A stretch of DNA of 64,000 nt from Chlamydiales bacterium (GCA_024233515.1 JACKPO010000002.1:124001-188000), one strand, 5' to 3'. Shown: positions 1-9,122, numbered from the stretch's first letter. Notes: generated by a model from the letters alone, not told the origin. Program-made: numbers and translations.

Positions 1-38
1 CGGCAATACCCCCCGAACAAGAGCATCATCAAAGTCAT
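1..38 (-). CDS. Possible 5' end of a gene leaving the window
   Basis: Read on the minus strand, an ATG at 38 opens MTLMMLLFGGYC and runs off the left edge. The residues are hydrophobic like the start of a signal peptide, and a weak GGCGG lies just before the ATG. Only about 12 codons are visible, so no family can be named and the start could be chance. Confidence 0.15.
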   Translation of the reverse strand, partial: MTLMMLLFGGYC

Positions 39-480
39 TCCGCCGTTTGTGAAAAGTTTCTTTCCCTCTGGAGGACTGTTCTCAACCTTCGCAAGCTTTA
101 GAAAGCTTACTCCGGTCTCCGAACAAGCCCTCCAGAGCAAAATAACTCTTTTCAACAGCGAAAGCACTTTGCCGACGCTCTCTCCGCCCCCCGTTGAGCT
201 CGATTCGCCATGCCAAATCGACCTTCAGTCGGGGGCCCGGGCCTAAGCCCTGTGCGGGCCCCTCCATCGCGGCCGATTTTTCAAAGACGACTCTGAGCCA
301 TCGGCTGCTCCTGCATTCGCTTTCCAAATTTTACAATTTGGAGCTCATGTCATCCACAGAACGAGATTTAGCATGTAAACCCTCAGTCTCGATCTACCGG
401 AAGACACGGAGCCAAACGTTAGTTTGATCGTGCTGGAGGTAGCCCACTGATTTCATTCTTTAGGATGCTTTCAAACTCTT
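39..480. other. GC-rich hairpin-rich block, unassigned (possible structured RNA)
   Basis: This stretch before dnaG has no gene I recognise. It is rich in inverted repeats: CTCTGGAGG at 66-74 pairs with CCTCCAGAG at 129-137; AAGCTTT and AAAGCTT form a short hairpin near 95-110; GGGGCCCG at 232-239 pairs with CGGGCCCC at 255-262, with a nested GGGC/GCCC; CCAAATT and AATTTGG flank TTAC near 324-342. Short open frames exist on both strands but none resembles a protein family. I looked for tmRNA, RNase P, SRP and rRNA signature motifs and found none. A structured RNA, a decayed gene, or a regulatory leader remain possible. Confidence 0.3.
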
Positions 481-526
481 TTCATCAGTCTATTTTATGG
501 TTTTGGAGATAAAGAGATGATCCGGT

Positions 527-2335
527 ATGCTTGCCAGTATGGGTGTATATACGAAGAAAAGTCTGGAATTGCTGAGAGAAAGGATCGACCTCATCGAGGT
601 CGTCTCTTCGTATGTAAACTTGAAGCCGGCGGGAAGTAGCTACAAAGGAGTCTGCCCCTTCCATGATGAGAAAACCCCTTCGTTTATGATTCAGAAAGGG
701 GAGTCTCACTACCACTGTTTTGGGTGTGGCGCCCACGGTGATGCGATTGCTTTTTTAATGAGCTACATGAAGATGAGCTTCGTCGAGGCGGTCGACACCC
801 TCGCGGAGCGGTTTCAGGTGCCGATGGAGGAGGTTGAGTACGAGCGGCGCGAAGGGGGACCCAGCAAAAAGGATCTCAAGGACGTTTTGCAGAAGACCTG
901 CTCTTTTTATCACACCTATTTGCTCCATAGTGATGAAGGACACCTCGCCCTAAAATATCTCTATGATCGGGGAATCGATCTTGAGTTTATCCGTCTTTTT
1001 AAGATTGGATTTGCGCCCAAAAGGGGAGCCCTCTTCGGAAAATTTATGCAAAAGCATCGCTATACGGCCGAGCTTTTAGAAAAGGCGGGACTGATTAAAA
1101 CGGGGCGCGATGGAAAAAAGAAAGCTTTTTTCACTAGTCGCATCACCTTCCCCATCCTCGATGTGGGAGGAAGTGTCATTGGATTTTCCGCCCGAAAGAT
1201 CGACGAAGAGACCTTTGGCCCAAAATATGTGAATACTCCCGAAACGCCTCTCTTTAAAAAGTCACATACCCTCTACGGGCTTAGCTTTTCAAGACGGCGG
1301 ATTGCCAAAGAGAAGCGGGCGATCGTAGTGGAAGGACAGATCGATGCTCTGAGGTTAATTCAGGAAGGGTTTAACATCACCGTTGCAGGGCAGGGAACTG
1401 CTTTTACCGAAGATCATGTGAAAGAGCTCCTAAATCTTGGGGTGACCAAGGTTTTTCTCGCACTCGATGGAGATGAAGCGGGGAGAACGGCTGCTTCCAA
1501 AATTGGAAACCTTTTCCAGAAAGAGGGAGTCGAAGTGTATGTTACTCCCATTCCTGTGGGGAAAGATCCCGATACCCTCCTCAAGGAAGAGGGGGCGATT
1601 GCCTTTGCAGAGCTCCTAGAGAAATCGGTCGACTATCTTTCCTTTCTGATCGATTACTTTTCCAAAGAGACCGATCTTTCTTCTCCTTCGCAAAAAAATC
1701 ATCTTGTTCAAACCATTGTGCAACGGATTAGAAGTTGGGATCATCCTTTGATGGTCCATGAATCGCTTCGAAAACTTGCCCGTTTAACACAGGTTCCCGA
1801 AAAATTGGTCGGTGTTGGCCAAGAAGAGGTTCAGCGCTCAACCTATGTGAAACGAGAAGGATCCCTCTCAGAGGTTTCAATTGATCCTGATCGAGTGATC
1901 GAAACCGATCTCCTCCGTTGGCTCTATTTGCTCAGTGATACCTCTCCGAAGCTCTTCCAAATTATCAAAGAAAATCTTCGGCCAGAGCATTTCACGACAG
2001 CCATTTGTCGCCGTCTTTTCTCTCACTACATGAATAGTATTGAGGGAAAAAAAGAAATCGATCTCTTGAGCCTTGCCAACAACCTTGAGACCCCCGAAGA
2101 GCAACTCCTTTTCTCTGAGATTGTTCAAAAAAAGGTGAATACCGAACGGGCAGAAGAGGGGGTGATTGAGACGGTGACAAAGATGCTTCAGCGCCATTGG
2201 ATGGAGGAGCGGGAACGTATCAAAATTCAAATTCAAAGTGGACGTTGTACAGAGGAAGAGATCCTAGAGCTCGCTAAGCGGTTTGATGCGATTAAAGGGG
2301 CTCCTCCTTTAATTAAAATCCCCGAAAGTCTATAA
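527..2335 (+). CDS. dnaG: DNA primase DnaG
   Basis: Primase that lays RNA primers at the replication fork. At 602 residues it has the normal DnaG length. An N-terminal CHC2 zinc finger is visible as CPFH (C43, H46) and CFGC (C64, C67). The TOPRIM catalytic core follows with IVVEGQIDAL near residue 265 and FLALDGDEAGR near residue 312, supplying the conserved E and DxD acids. The C-terminal third is less conserved and should carry the helicase-binding region. Starts at 527 and at 539 (MGVYTKKS) are both possible; 539 matches the usual DnaG beginning better, but 527 has a purine-rich stretch upstream. The next gene follows by 8 bases. In C. trachomatis dnaG also lies just before the glycyl-tRNA synthetase region. 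Confidence 0.97.
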   Translation: MLASMGVYTKKSLELLRERIDLIEVVSSYVNLKPAGSSYKGVCPFHDEKTPSFMIQKGESHYHCFGCGAHGDAIAFLMSYMKMSFVEAVDTLAERFQVPMEEVEYERREGGPSKKDLKDVLQKTCSFYHTYLLHSDEGHLALKYLYDRGIDLEFIRLFKIGFAPKRGALFGKFMQKHRYTAELLEKAGLIKTGRDGKKKAFFTSRITFPILDVGGSVIGFSARKIDEETFGPKYVNTPETPLFKKSHTLYGLSFSRRRIAKEKRAIVVEGQIDALRLIQEGFNITVAGQGTAFTEDHVKELLNLGVTKVFLALDGDEAGRTAASKIGNLFQKEGVEVYVTPIPVGKDPDTLLKEEGAIAFAELLEKSVDYLSFLIDYFSKETDLSSPSQKNHLVQTIVQRIRSWDHPLMVHESLRKLARLTQVPEKLVGVGQEEVQRSTYVKREGSLSEVSIDPDRVIETDLLRWLYLLSDTSPKLFQIIKENLRPEHFTTAICRRLFSHYMNSIEGKKEIDLLSLANNLETPEEQLLFSEIVQKKVNTERAEEGVIETVTKMLQRHWMEERERIKIQIQSGRCTEEEILELAKRFDAIKGAPPLIKIPESL

Positions 2336-2343
2336 TCTCTTCC

Positions 2344-2736
2344 ATGAAAATTTCCCACTTATTGGCAAACCACATCCATCACGTTATGGTCGGGGCAGTT
2401 GTGACAACTGACCTCTGGACAGATGCAACGAACCAAAATTATTCGGATGGATTCCGGAAGATCAGAAATATTGCCATTCTATTGTTTGCGCAACATTACT
2501 TAAAAAAAATGATTCCCGCTCTCTCTCCTTCGAGCCGAGTGATGATGGGGATAGCCTGTTATGAACGGGTGCGTTGCCGGGAAAGCTCTCAGTATCAGGC
2601 CCTCCTTGTCTCAGCGATCACGGCCGCTGTTGCCCTCAGTTCTTTAGGTCTTCGGGAACATGGGATTTTAGATCTTCTTGTCGCAGGAGTTGCAGGTAAG
2701 GTTTTTGGAATCCTCTGGAACTATTCCTTCAGTTGA
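2344..2736 (+). CDS. Hypothetical small membrane-associated protein
   Basis: A 130-residue protein with no recognised family. It begins MKISHLLANHIHHVMVG and has no classical signal peptide. Two hydrophobic stretches, around ALLVSAITAAVALSSLGL and LLVAGVAGKVFGILW in the C-terminal half, could be membrane helices. It starts 8 bases after dnaG on the same strand and is probably co-transcribed with it. Codon use looks like that of its neighbours. The reading frame is convincing because of its position; the function is unknown. Confidence 0.6.
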   Translation: MKISHLLANHIHHVMVGAVVTTDLWTDATNQNYSDGFRKIRNIAILLFAQHYLKKMIPALSPSSRVMMGIACYERVRCRESSQYQALLVSAITAAVALSSLGLREHGILDLLVAGVAGKVFGILWNYSFS

Positions 2737-2786
2737 CAATAGATCTCCATGATGTTTCAATAGAAGATTAAGCAGTTGGAGCTTAC

Positions 2787-3308
2787 GTGATCTACTTTCT
2801 TATTACATTAGGGGTGGCATTTGTTATTCTCCTCCTCCTTCTGGTTTTTACCTGGAAGAATGGAGCATCGCCCATGCCAACCTCACATAAAATGCGGGAA
2901 GCCCTTTCAAAAAGTCTTCCCGCATTAACACATGCAAAGATTGTTGAACTCGGATCGGGTTGGGGAAATCTTGCCTTTCTCCTCTCTAAAAAATATCCCC
3001 ATTGCACGATTACCGCTTACGAAAACTCTCCCGTTCCCTTCCTCTACTCCCAGCTTTTGAATTATCAGAAGAACCTCAAAATTGTGCAGGCTAACTTTTT
3101 TCGGAAAGATCTATCGAGCGCCGATTTAGTGGTTTGTTATCTCTTTCCAAAAATGATGGAAAGGGTGAGGGATAAACTTGAGAGAGAACTTGCGAAAGGG
3201 GCTCATGTCGTCACCCATACCTACCCGATTCCAGGGTGGGAACCAAAAGAGGTGATCGAGGTGAATGAAAGGCTCCAATCAACAATCTACATCTATGAGG
3301 TGGTATGA
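2787..3308 (+). CDS. Membrane-anchored class I SAM-dependent methyltransferase
   Basis: A 173-residue protein that starts at GTG. An N-terminal hydrophobic anchor (ITLGVAFVILLLLLVFTW, about residues 6-23) is followed by a Rossmann methyltransferase fold: motif I IVELGSGWGNLAFLL, an acidic motif II region ITAYENSP, and LVVCYLFPKMM near motif IV. Proteins of this short type are annotated as class I methyltransferases; the substrate cannot be told from sequence. It overlaps the next gene by ATGA, so the pair is translationally coupled. The length is near the minimum for a complete fold. Confidence 0.75.
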   Translation: MIYFLITLGVAFVILLLLLVFTWKNGASPMPTSHKMREALSKSLPALTHAKIVELGSGWGNLAFLLSKKYPHCTITAYENSPVPFLYSQLLNYQKNLKIVQANFFRKDLSSADLVVCYLFPKMMERVRDKLERELAKGAHVVTHTYPIPGWEPKEVIEVNERLQSTIYIYEVV

Positions 3309-3925
3309 AGAAGCTTGCGATTTATTTTGCTGGAACCGTCCAAAAAGACCATGAAATCATGGAGTCCAAATGGACAGAAGAAGATTTTCGGATTCTTGAA
3401 GAGACCCTCAAACCCCAGCCCCTCGCTTTTCTTAATCCCGCTCAAAGAAACGATGATCTCTGCGATCAAACATCTGTTTTTGGTCGAGACATGTCTCAAG
3501 TCTTTATGGCTGATATCGTCTTTGTTGATGCTCGCCACAGGCGCGGACTGGGCGTTGGAGCAGAAATGATGTGGGCAAAGTTTCATACTAAGCCGGTCCT
3601 TGTCCTGGCTCCGAATGATACCCACTACCGAAAAGCCACCACTGAGATCCTAGGGACGACCATTAACGAATACGTCCACCCTTTTGTCCATAATCTCAGC
3701 GACAAAATCGTCTCCTCCGTTGAAGAGGGAGCTGAATGGATTCAGAGTTACTTGGAGGGGAATACAGGAGCAATTAAAGACCAAACCTCGATCTATGAGG
3801 CGATGCGCCATTACCAGCACACCCAATACAACCATGACCATCCAATGAAGAACCTTGTCGAAAGCTGCAACGGCCTCGAAAAAACTTTCAAAATGATCCC
3901 TTCTCTCCTTCGTCCCCTTTTTTAG
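3305..3925 (+). CDS. Nucleoside 2-deoxyribosyltransferase-like protein
   Basis: A 206-residue protein beginning KKLAIYFAGTVQK, with FMADIVFVDARHRRGLGVGAEMMWA in two parts around residues 65-90. The AGT start and the late 'D...D...G.G.E...A' pattern fit the nucleoside 2-deoxyribosyltransferase / YtoQ-like Rossmann family, in which the Glu is the nucleophile. The call rests on this pattern only. Its ATG overlaps the stop of the methyltransferase gene. Family members act in nucleotide salvage or sanitation; which substrate is used here is not visible. The last 50 residues, after the repeat-free core, are not recognised. Confidence 0.6.
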   Translation: MKKLAIYFAGTVQKDHEIMESKWTEEDFRILEETLKPQPLAFLNPAQRNDDLCDQTSVFGRDMSQVFMADIVFVDARHRRGLGVGAEMMWAKFHTKPVLVLAPNDTHYRKATTEILGTTINEYVHPFVHNLSDKIVSSVEEGAEWIQSYLEGNTGAIKDQTSIYEAMRHYQHTQYNHDHPMKNLVESCNGLEKTFKMIPSLLRPLF

Positions 3926-3950
3926 TGATTGCTATCCAACATTTTTCCTC

Positions 3951-4130
3951 GTTTTAATAACGCAAATTCGGGATTAGACCTCTATGATAACACGCATCTT
4001 TTTGCAATCTTTTTAGGAAAGACTGCTTGAAGATAGCTCTGCGGCTATCTACTTCGCAGATTTTTCTAAAAATCTCCTCAAAAATCTAAGCGTTCTCATA
4101 GGGGCCTAATCCCGAATTCGCGTTTTAATA
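3951..4130. repeat. Palindromic element with 9-bp direct repeats
   Basis: Arms at 3960-3980 and 4103-4123 are near-perfect inverted repeats containing AATTCGGGATTAG. The element is flanked by the direct repeat GTTTTAATA at 3951-3959 and 4122-4130, which looks like a target-site duplication. Inside is a small perfect hairpin, AGATAGC/GCTATCT at 4031-4050. There is no coding capacity. A single similar arm recurs at 52579-52600. The interior resembles that of the element at 40299-40451, although the arms there are different. Confidence 0.7.
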
Positions 4131-4178
4131 GCATTTTATGCTAGCATCTCCCGTAATCATTTGCACCCGAGGAAAAAA

Positions 4179-4769
4179 ATGAGAAAGTTTATTCCACTCC
4201 TATTTGTCTTCATTTCTTCTATTTCATTTGGTCATGACATGAACCAAACAGAAAGGGGAATTGCAGAGCAGCAAAGCATACATGATAGTTACTTTTATCT
4301 TGGTGTTAACTTATCACCCGTCATTCAAACCTTCTACCCCGAATGTGGGTATCGCTTCCAAAGAGATTATCTTGGATACAGTGTAAGCTTTGGAGCGAAT
4401 GGCAAAACCCACGATTATTTTTTTGCAGATCTAGGGATTAACATGCTTGTGTTTCCTAAGCCGAATGCATCCAGTCAATTTTATTTAGGTCTTGGGTTGA
4501 ATCAAGGATATCACACTAAAAAATACACCTATTCTATCCCTAGAACAGTCTATTTATCTTATTACAGCTATACCTATAACAAATGGTATTCCCATCGTAC
4601 ACACACAGTTCTTTTGTATCCTACCCTTTTTGTGGGAAAGGATTTTTCTTTGTCGAATGGGCACAAAATTTTTGCAGAAGTCACATTTATTCCTGGGTTA
4701 TATGAAACAAGGTACAGGGACTGGGATTGGCTCACCTCTGCTGGATTTAGGCTTGGATATGGGTTTTAG
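4179..4769 (+). CDS. Predicted outer-membrane beta-barrel protein
   Basis: A 196-residue protein with a signal peptide (KFIPLLFVFISSISFGHD). The mature part has many alternating aromatic strands such as DSYFYLGVNLSP, SQFYLGLGLNQG and AGFRLGYGF, and it ends in Phe, the usual C-terminal signature of proteins inserted by the Bam complex. It resembles small OmpW/OmpA-type barrels in architecture only; I do not recognise the family. I chose ATG 4179 because GAGG precedes it by a normal distance; an upstream in-frame TTG at 4161 is less likely. The region KYTYSIPRTVYLSYYSYTYN is unusually Tyr-rich and probably a surface loop. Confidence 0.65.
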   Translation: MRKFIPLLFVFISSISFGHDMNQTERGIAEQQSIHDSYFYLGVNLSPVIQTFYPECGYRFQRDYLGYSVSFGANGKTHDYFFADLGINMLVFPKPNASSQFYLGLGLNQGYHTKKYTYSIPRTVYLSYYSYTYNKWYSHRTHTVLLYPTLFVGKDFSLSNGHKIFAEVTFIPGLYETRYRDWDWLTSAGFRLGYGF

Positions 4770-4781
4770 ATACTCGTGTCT

Positions 4782-4870
4782 AGTGTCTAGTCCCAAAAAT
4801 CCTCCCTCGTCATTATCCCATCTTTTGGCACCCTTTTCCCTCCAATAAAGGATTTTTGGGACTAGACACT
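4782..4870. repeat. 89-bp element with perfect 21-bp inverted arms
   Basis: The arms at 4782-4802 (AGTGTCTAGTCCCAAAAATCC) and 4850-4870 are exact reverse complements. A spacer of about 47 bases lies between them. A tandem GTGTCTA duplication abuts the left arm. It sits between the 3' ends of the barrel gene and glyQS, 12 bases after the first gene's stop, so it could act as a bidirectional terminator or be a small mobile palindrome. Confidence 0.7.
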
Positions 4871-4878
4871 GGTTCCAT

Positions 4879-4919
4879 AAAAAAACTCCCGGAGGTGATC
4901 CGGGAGTTGGGTTTTTCTT
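4879..4919. terminator. Bidirectional Rho-independent terminator
   Basis: AACTCCCGGA and TCCGGGAGTT pair around GGTGA (4884-4908). The hairpin is flanked by an A-run on the left and a T-run on the right, so it works in both directions. It serves glyQS on the minus strand and any read-through from the barrel gene on the plus strand. Confidence 0.85.
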
Positions 4920-4996
4920 ATGTCAAATGCGTAATCTTGATTAATATTATACCATAGTTAAGGATTTATTTTAAATTAAATCTTAACTCATTGGCA

Positions 4997-7972
4997 CTAA
5001 GTGTTTTGAATCTTCCCAAAATCAAGAAGAAGTGAGAAGTGAGAAAAGACCTCTTGGAGGAGGGCAATTCGATTCGTTCTCACCGAGGGTTCATCGGCCA
5101 AGATTTTCACCTCATCAAAAAGGGTGCTCAAAGGAGAGCGAAGCTCTGCAAGATGGGCGAAGGCCCCCTCGTAGTTCCCTTGGCTGATCACCTTCTTAAA
5201 GGGGGCTTCAAGGGTCGATAGAGAGGCATAGAGGTTTTTTTCAGCAGCCTCTTGGAGGAGATCTGGCTTGAGGGAGTGCTTTTTCTCGGTTCCGATCTGC
5301 CCCTTCGCCCGCTTATAGACCTCGTAGAGTCCTTCAAAGTGGTCACTTGTCCGGAAGAGGTTGAGCGCCTTTGTTTTGAGATATTGATCGTAAGGGTTAT
5401 TGCAGCGCCCCTGGATAGATGCTTCAATCTCATCTTTTTGGAATCCATATTCTTCCAGGACCCCTTTTGCACGTGCGGTGATAAAGTCGAGGACTTCCTC
5501 ATCTTGAATGATGAGACTAAGGTCGAGGTTGAGTTGGTGCTCGATGAGGATCTTGATCGCACCGATCGCTTGCCGTCTGAGGGCATAGGGATCACTCGAT
5601 GAGGTGGGTTTGAGGCCAACCTTAAAGTAGGAGATGAGGTTGTCAAGTTTATCGGCAAGGCTGAGGATGATCCCTGTTGGCGTTTTGGGAAGGGGACCTT
5701 TTTCTCCTTTAGGGAGCCAATGCTCTTCAATTGCACTTGCTACCTCATCCTCCTCTTTTTGGTGGAGGGCGTAGTGTTTGCCGATCGTTCCTTGAAGATC
5801 AGGAAACTCTTGCACCAGTTCTGAGGCAATATCGGCTTTACAAAGAGTAGCTGCTCGTGCGATCTGTTTCTCACTTCCCAAGCTAAGCATTTGCGAAAGG
5901 GTAACAGCAAGACGTTTGAGACGGTCAACCTTCTCGGCCATCGTTCCGAGTTCCTTCTGAAAGATGATACTCTCGAGCTTCTTTGCAAAGGTATCGAGAG
6001 AAGTTTTAAGGTCATCCTCGTAAAGAAAGACTCCGTCAGCTAGGCGCGCAGAAAGAACGTTTTGATTTCCTTCAATAACGAGAGGACCAGGGGTATTATC
6101 CGCTGTAATCACAAAGAAGGGAGCAAGAGCTCCATTTTGCGCGAAAAGAGGAAAATACTTTTGGTGCTCGACCATCTCAGAAATAAGAACTTCATCGGGA
6201 ACCTTTAGGAATGCTTCATCAAAGGACGCAACGCAAAGTTCTGGCCACTCCGTTAGGAATAGTACCTGCTTCATGACCTTTTCTCGCTCAGCAACCTGGA
6301 GAACCTTTTTATTTTCAATTTCATTGAGTTGTTCTTCGATCGATTGTCGCCTTTCGGTGGTTGAAACAAGGACCTGTTTTTCTTTTAGACGTGCAAGATA
6401 CTCGGAAGGATCGTTTAGGTCCACCGTTCCAGGGTTTCGTTGTGGATGGCCATAGGTCGTTTTTCCAGAAATAACTCCTGCCACTTCAAAAGGAACCACA
6501 GTTTTTCCATGGAGAGCGACGATCCACTTTAGAGGACGAGCATAAGGGGTTTCGATTGTCGACCAACGCATTTTTTTCGGGAAAGGGAGATCGGAGATAA
6601 GTTTGGGGAGGGCCTCACTCAGCACCTTCGCTGCGGAAATTCCTTTCTCCTCGAGATCTGCCATCAGATAATCTTTATCTTTGATCTCTTGAACATAAAG
6701 GTAGGGATGTTTTTCGATTTCAGAAAGGGTTGGGGGAGTGTCGATCTGCAGAGATTTAAAAAAGCCCATTCCTTGAGGAGTGACCTCTCCTTTTTCATTG
6801 AAGACCATCTCTGTTGGAGGGCCCTTTCGTTTGATGACTTTCGTTTCTGTTCCCTCTGCAAGCCCTTTGACTAAGGCAGTGAGTCGACGAGGAGTTCCAA
6901 AGATTTCCACCGAATCAAAAGGGAGCGAAGACTCTTTGAGAAGTTTTTCGAGGGCGCTTTGCAGATTGCGCATGCCGATAGGAATGAACGTTGCAGGGAG
7001 CTCCTCAGAGCCAATTTCCAGGAGGAAGTCTTGTTTCTTTTTCGGATCGAAAGACTCAGAAAGGGGAGAAAGGGAAGGCTTTCCTTCCTCTTCTTTCATC
7101 CGCTTTAGAAGAGGGAATCCAAGTTTTTCGCGAGAGGCGAGATATTCTGCTGCGGCAAGTTTTGCTAAGTCGCGGACGCGGGTGATGTAACCTGTCCGTT
7201 CCGTGACTGAAAGGACTCCTCTTGCCTCCAACATATTGAACGCATGGGAGGCTTTCATCACAAAGTCATAGGCAGGGATGGGGAGATTCTCAACGACGAG
7301 TCGTTTTGCTTCCTTTTCATAATCTTCGAAGTGGCGAAACCACATCTCAGTCGATGCATGGTAGAAATTGTAGTGACTCCACTCTACTTCATTGCGATGG
7401 TAGATATCGCCATAGGTGAATTGCTCATTGTAGGCCATCTCGAAGAAATTATCCTTCTTTTGGACGATCATGGCGAGACGTTCTAAACCGTAGGTCAGCT
7501 CGACACTAATTGGGTGGAGGGTAATTCCTGCGACCGATTGGAAGTAGGTGAACTGTGTCACTTCCATTCCATCCATCCACACTTCCCAACCGAGTCCCCA
7601 AGCACCGAGGGTGGGGGATTCCCAATCGTCGTGGACGAAGCGGATATCGTGATCCTTTAAATTGAAGCCCAAACACTCGAGAGATTTGAGGTAAAGCTCC
7701 TGAATATCCAGGGGGGAGGGTTTCATGATCACTTGAAGTTGATGGAAGAGTTGGGTCCGGTTAGGATTTTCTCCAAAGCGACCATCTTGAGGGCGACGAG
7801 AAGGTTCAACGTAAACAGTATTGTATGGTTCTGGGCCCAAGGAGCGGAGGAAAGTGTGGGGATTAAAGGTTCCCGCTCCCACCTCCACATCATGTCCGTG
7901 TTGGATGAGACATCCGTTGTCTCCCCAAAATTTTGTTAGCGTATTAATAATCTCTTGAAAATTCATCGTCAT
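4997..7972 (-). CDS. glyQS: Glycyl-tRNA synthetase, fused alpha and beta chains
   Basis: Charges tRNA-Gly with glycine. At 991 residues this is the single-chain fusion typical of chlamydiae. Residues 1-300 are the alpha chain (FQEIINTLTKFWGDNGC, WGLGWEVWMDGMEVTQFTYF), which holds the catalytic aminoacylation core. The beta chain starts around residue 315 at DFLLEIGSEELPATF and carries the tRNA-binding and HD-like domains (LADKLDNLISYFKVG). The joint is acidic and Ser-rich (EEEGKPSLSPLSESFDPKKK). A dedicated hairpin terminator follows. It is transcribed divergently from rlmN. Confidence 0.97.
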   Translation of the reverse strand: MTMNFQEIINTLTKFWGDNGCLIQHGHDVEVGAGTFNPHTFLRSLGPEPYNTVYVEPSRRPQDGRFGENPNRTQLFHQLQVIMKPSPLDIQELYLKSLECLGFNLKDHDIRFVHDDWESPTLGAWGLGWEVWMDGMEVTQFTYFQSVAGITLHPISVELTYGLERLAMIVQKKDNFFEMAYNEQFTYGDIYHRNEVEWSHYNFYHASTEMWFRHFEDYEKEAKRLVVENLPIPAYDFVMKASHAFNMLEARGVLSVTERTGYITRVRDLAKLAAAEYLASREKLGFPLLKRMKEEEGKPSLSPLSESFDPKKKQDFLLEIGSEELPATFIPIGMRNLQSALEKLLKESSLPFDSVEIFGTPRRLTALVKGLAEGTETKVIKRKGPPTEMVFNEKGEVTPQGMGFFKSLQIDTPPTLSEIEKHPYLYVQEIKDKDYLMADLEEKGISAAKVLSEALPKLISDLPFPKKMRWSTIETPYARPLKWIVALHGKTVVPFEVAGVISGKTTYGHPQRNPGTVDLNDPSEYLARLKEKQVLVSTTERRQSIEEQLNEIENKKVLQVAEREKVMKQVLFLTEWPELCVASFDEAFLKVPDEVLISEMVEHQKYFPLFAQNGALAPFFVITADNTPGPLVIEGNQNVLSARLADGVFLYEDDLKTSLDTFAKKLESIIFQKELGTMAEKVDRLKRLAVTLSQMLSLGSEKQIARAATLCKADIASELVQEFPDLQGTIGKHYALHQKEEDEVASAIEEHWLPKGEKGPLPKTPTGIILSLADKLDNLISYFKVGLKPTSSSDPYALRRQAIGAIKILIEHQLNLDLSLIIQDEEVLDFITARAKGVLEEYGFQKDEIEASIQGRCNNPYDQYLKTKALNLFRTSDHFEGLYEVYKRAKGQIGTEKKHSLKPDLLQEAAEKNLYASLSTLEAPFKKVISQGNYEGAFAHLAELRSPLSTLFDEVKILADEPSVRTNRIALLQEVFSHFSLLLDFGKIQNT

Positions 7973-8038
7973 GAGTAGTTTTTACCGTAGTGATCAATAG
8001 GCTTGTTATGCAATAATATTGCAGATCTAGGAGTTATT

Positions 8039-9097
8039 ATGCGAGAACTATGTGGGCTTTACTCTAAAGAAGTGAAAAACTTCTTTGAAACGGAAGGGGA
8101 GAAAGGATTCCGTGCCAAGCAGCTTTTTGATTGGGTCTATCAAAAAGGAGTCATGGAATATGACCAGATGCTTAATCTTCCCTCCACTTTAAGGGAGATT
8201 CTAAAGGAGAAATTAGCTCTCGGGTTGATCCAACTTGAAAAGATTGAAGATTCAGAGGACAAGCAAACCGCTAAGTTTTTATGGAAGCTCAAATGTGGAG
8301 GATTTGTTGAGTCGGTCCTCATCATGAGTGGAGAGCGAAGAACGGTTTGTATTTCTTCTCAAGTGGGATGCCCAGCAAGATGTGCCTTTTGTGCTTCAGG
8401 CAAAGAGGGACTTCTCCGAAATCTAACATCCGCAGAAATTGTTGAGCAGGTCGCTTATATCAACGCCTTTCTCCTTAAAAAAGGAGAGAGAGTTTCCCAT
8501 CTCGTCTTCATGGGAATGGGAGAACCTTTAGAGAATTATGATGCTGTAGTGCGCGCCCTGAAAGTACTCATCGATCCAGAGCTCTTTGATTTTTCACCTA
8601 GAAAGATCACCGTTTCCACAGTGGGGATGGTTCCTAACATGAGACGATTTATGGAAGAAGGGATCAAAGTCAATCTCGCTCTTTCCCTGCATGCACCCAA
8701 TCAACAGATTCGAAAGAAAATTGTACCCTATGCAAGAAGATACCCCTTCGAAGAGGTCCATAAGGCTGCAAGAGACTATGCGAAGTTTACCAAGCGGGAC
8801 ATCACCTATGAATACGTCATGCTTGAAGGGATCAACGATCAGAAAGAAAATGCCGAAGAACTCGCGCAACTTTTGAAAGGGGAGCAATGTTGTGTCAATC
8901 TCATCCCCTTCAACCCTGTTCCAGGCATTCATCTTAAGAGACCTGAGGCGGGAGCGATTGAGGCTTTTAGAAATATTTTAACAGAGCGGGGGATCCGGAG
9001 TACGTGGCGCTACACCAAAGGAAAGGATATCGCCGCCGCCTGTGGGCAGCTTGCTCTGAAAAAAAATCCTTTAGAAATTGTGAAGAAATCAGTATAA
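8039..9097 (+). CDS. rlmN: 23S rRNA (adenine-2503-C2)-methyltransferase RlmN
   Basis: Radical-SAM enzyme that methylates A2503 of 23S rRNA, and A37 of some tRNAs. The iron-sulfur motif CPARCAFC (CxxxCxxC) lies near residue 115, and SHLVFMGMGEPLENY, a hallmark of the family, follows. A conserved Cys near the C-terminus (DIAAACGQL) fits the methyl-carrying residue. ATG 8039 (MRELCGLYSKE) is chosen because GGAG precedes it by six bases; 8003 is an in-frame upstream alternative. Length 352 is normal. Confidence 0.96.
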   Translation: MRELCGLYSKEVKNFFETEGEKGFRAKQLFDWVYQKGVMEYDQMLNLPSTLREILKEKLALGLIQLEKIEDSEDKQTAKFLWKLKCGGFVESVLIMSGERRTVCISSQVGCPARCAFCASGKEGLLRNLTSAEIVEQVAYINAFLLKKGERVSHLVFMGMGEPLENYDAVVRALKVLIDPELFDFSPRKITVSTVGMVPNMRRFMEEGIKVNLALSLHAPNQQIRKKIVPYARRYPFEEVHKAARDYAKFTKRDITYEYVMLEGINDQKENAEELAQLLKGEQCCVNLIPFNPVPGIHLKRPEAGAIEAFRNILTERGIRSTWRYTKGKDIAAACGQLALKKNPLEIVKKSV

Positions 9098-9122
9098 GGG
9101 GCATAAAACACCCAATTATGCT

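Noticed and set aside
82..327. 81-codon minus-strand frame upstream of dnaG
   Set aside because: Lies in a GC-rich hairpin block with open frames on both strands; no family resemblance and no ribosome site.
1..480. tmRNA, RNase P RNA or SRP RNA
   Set aside because: None of the signature strings I know for these RNAs is visible on either strand.
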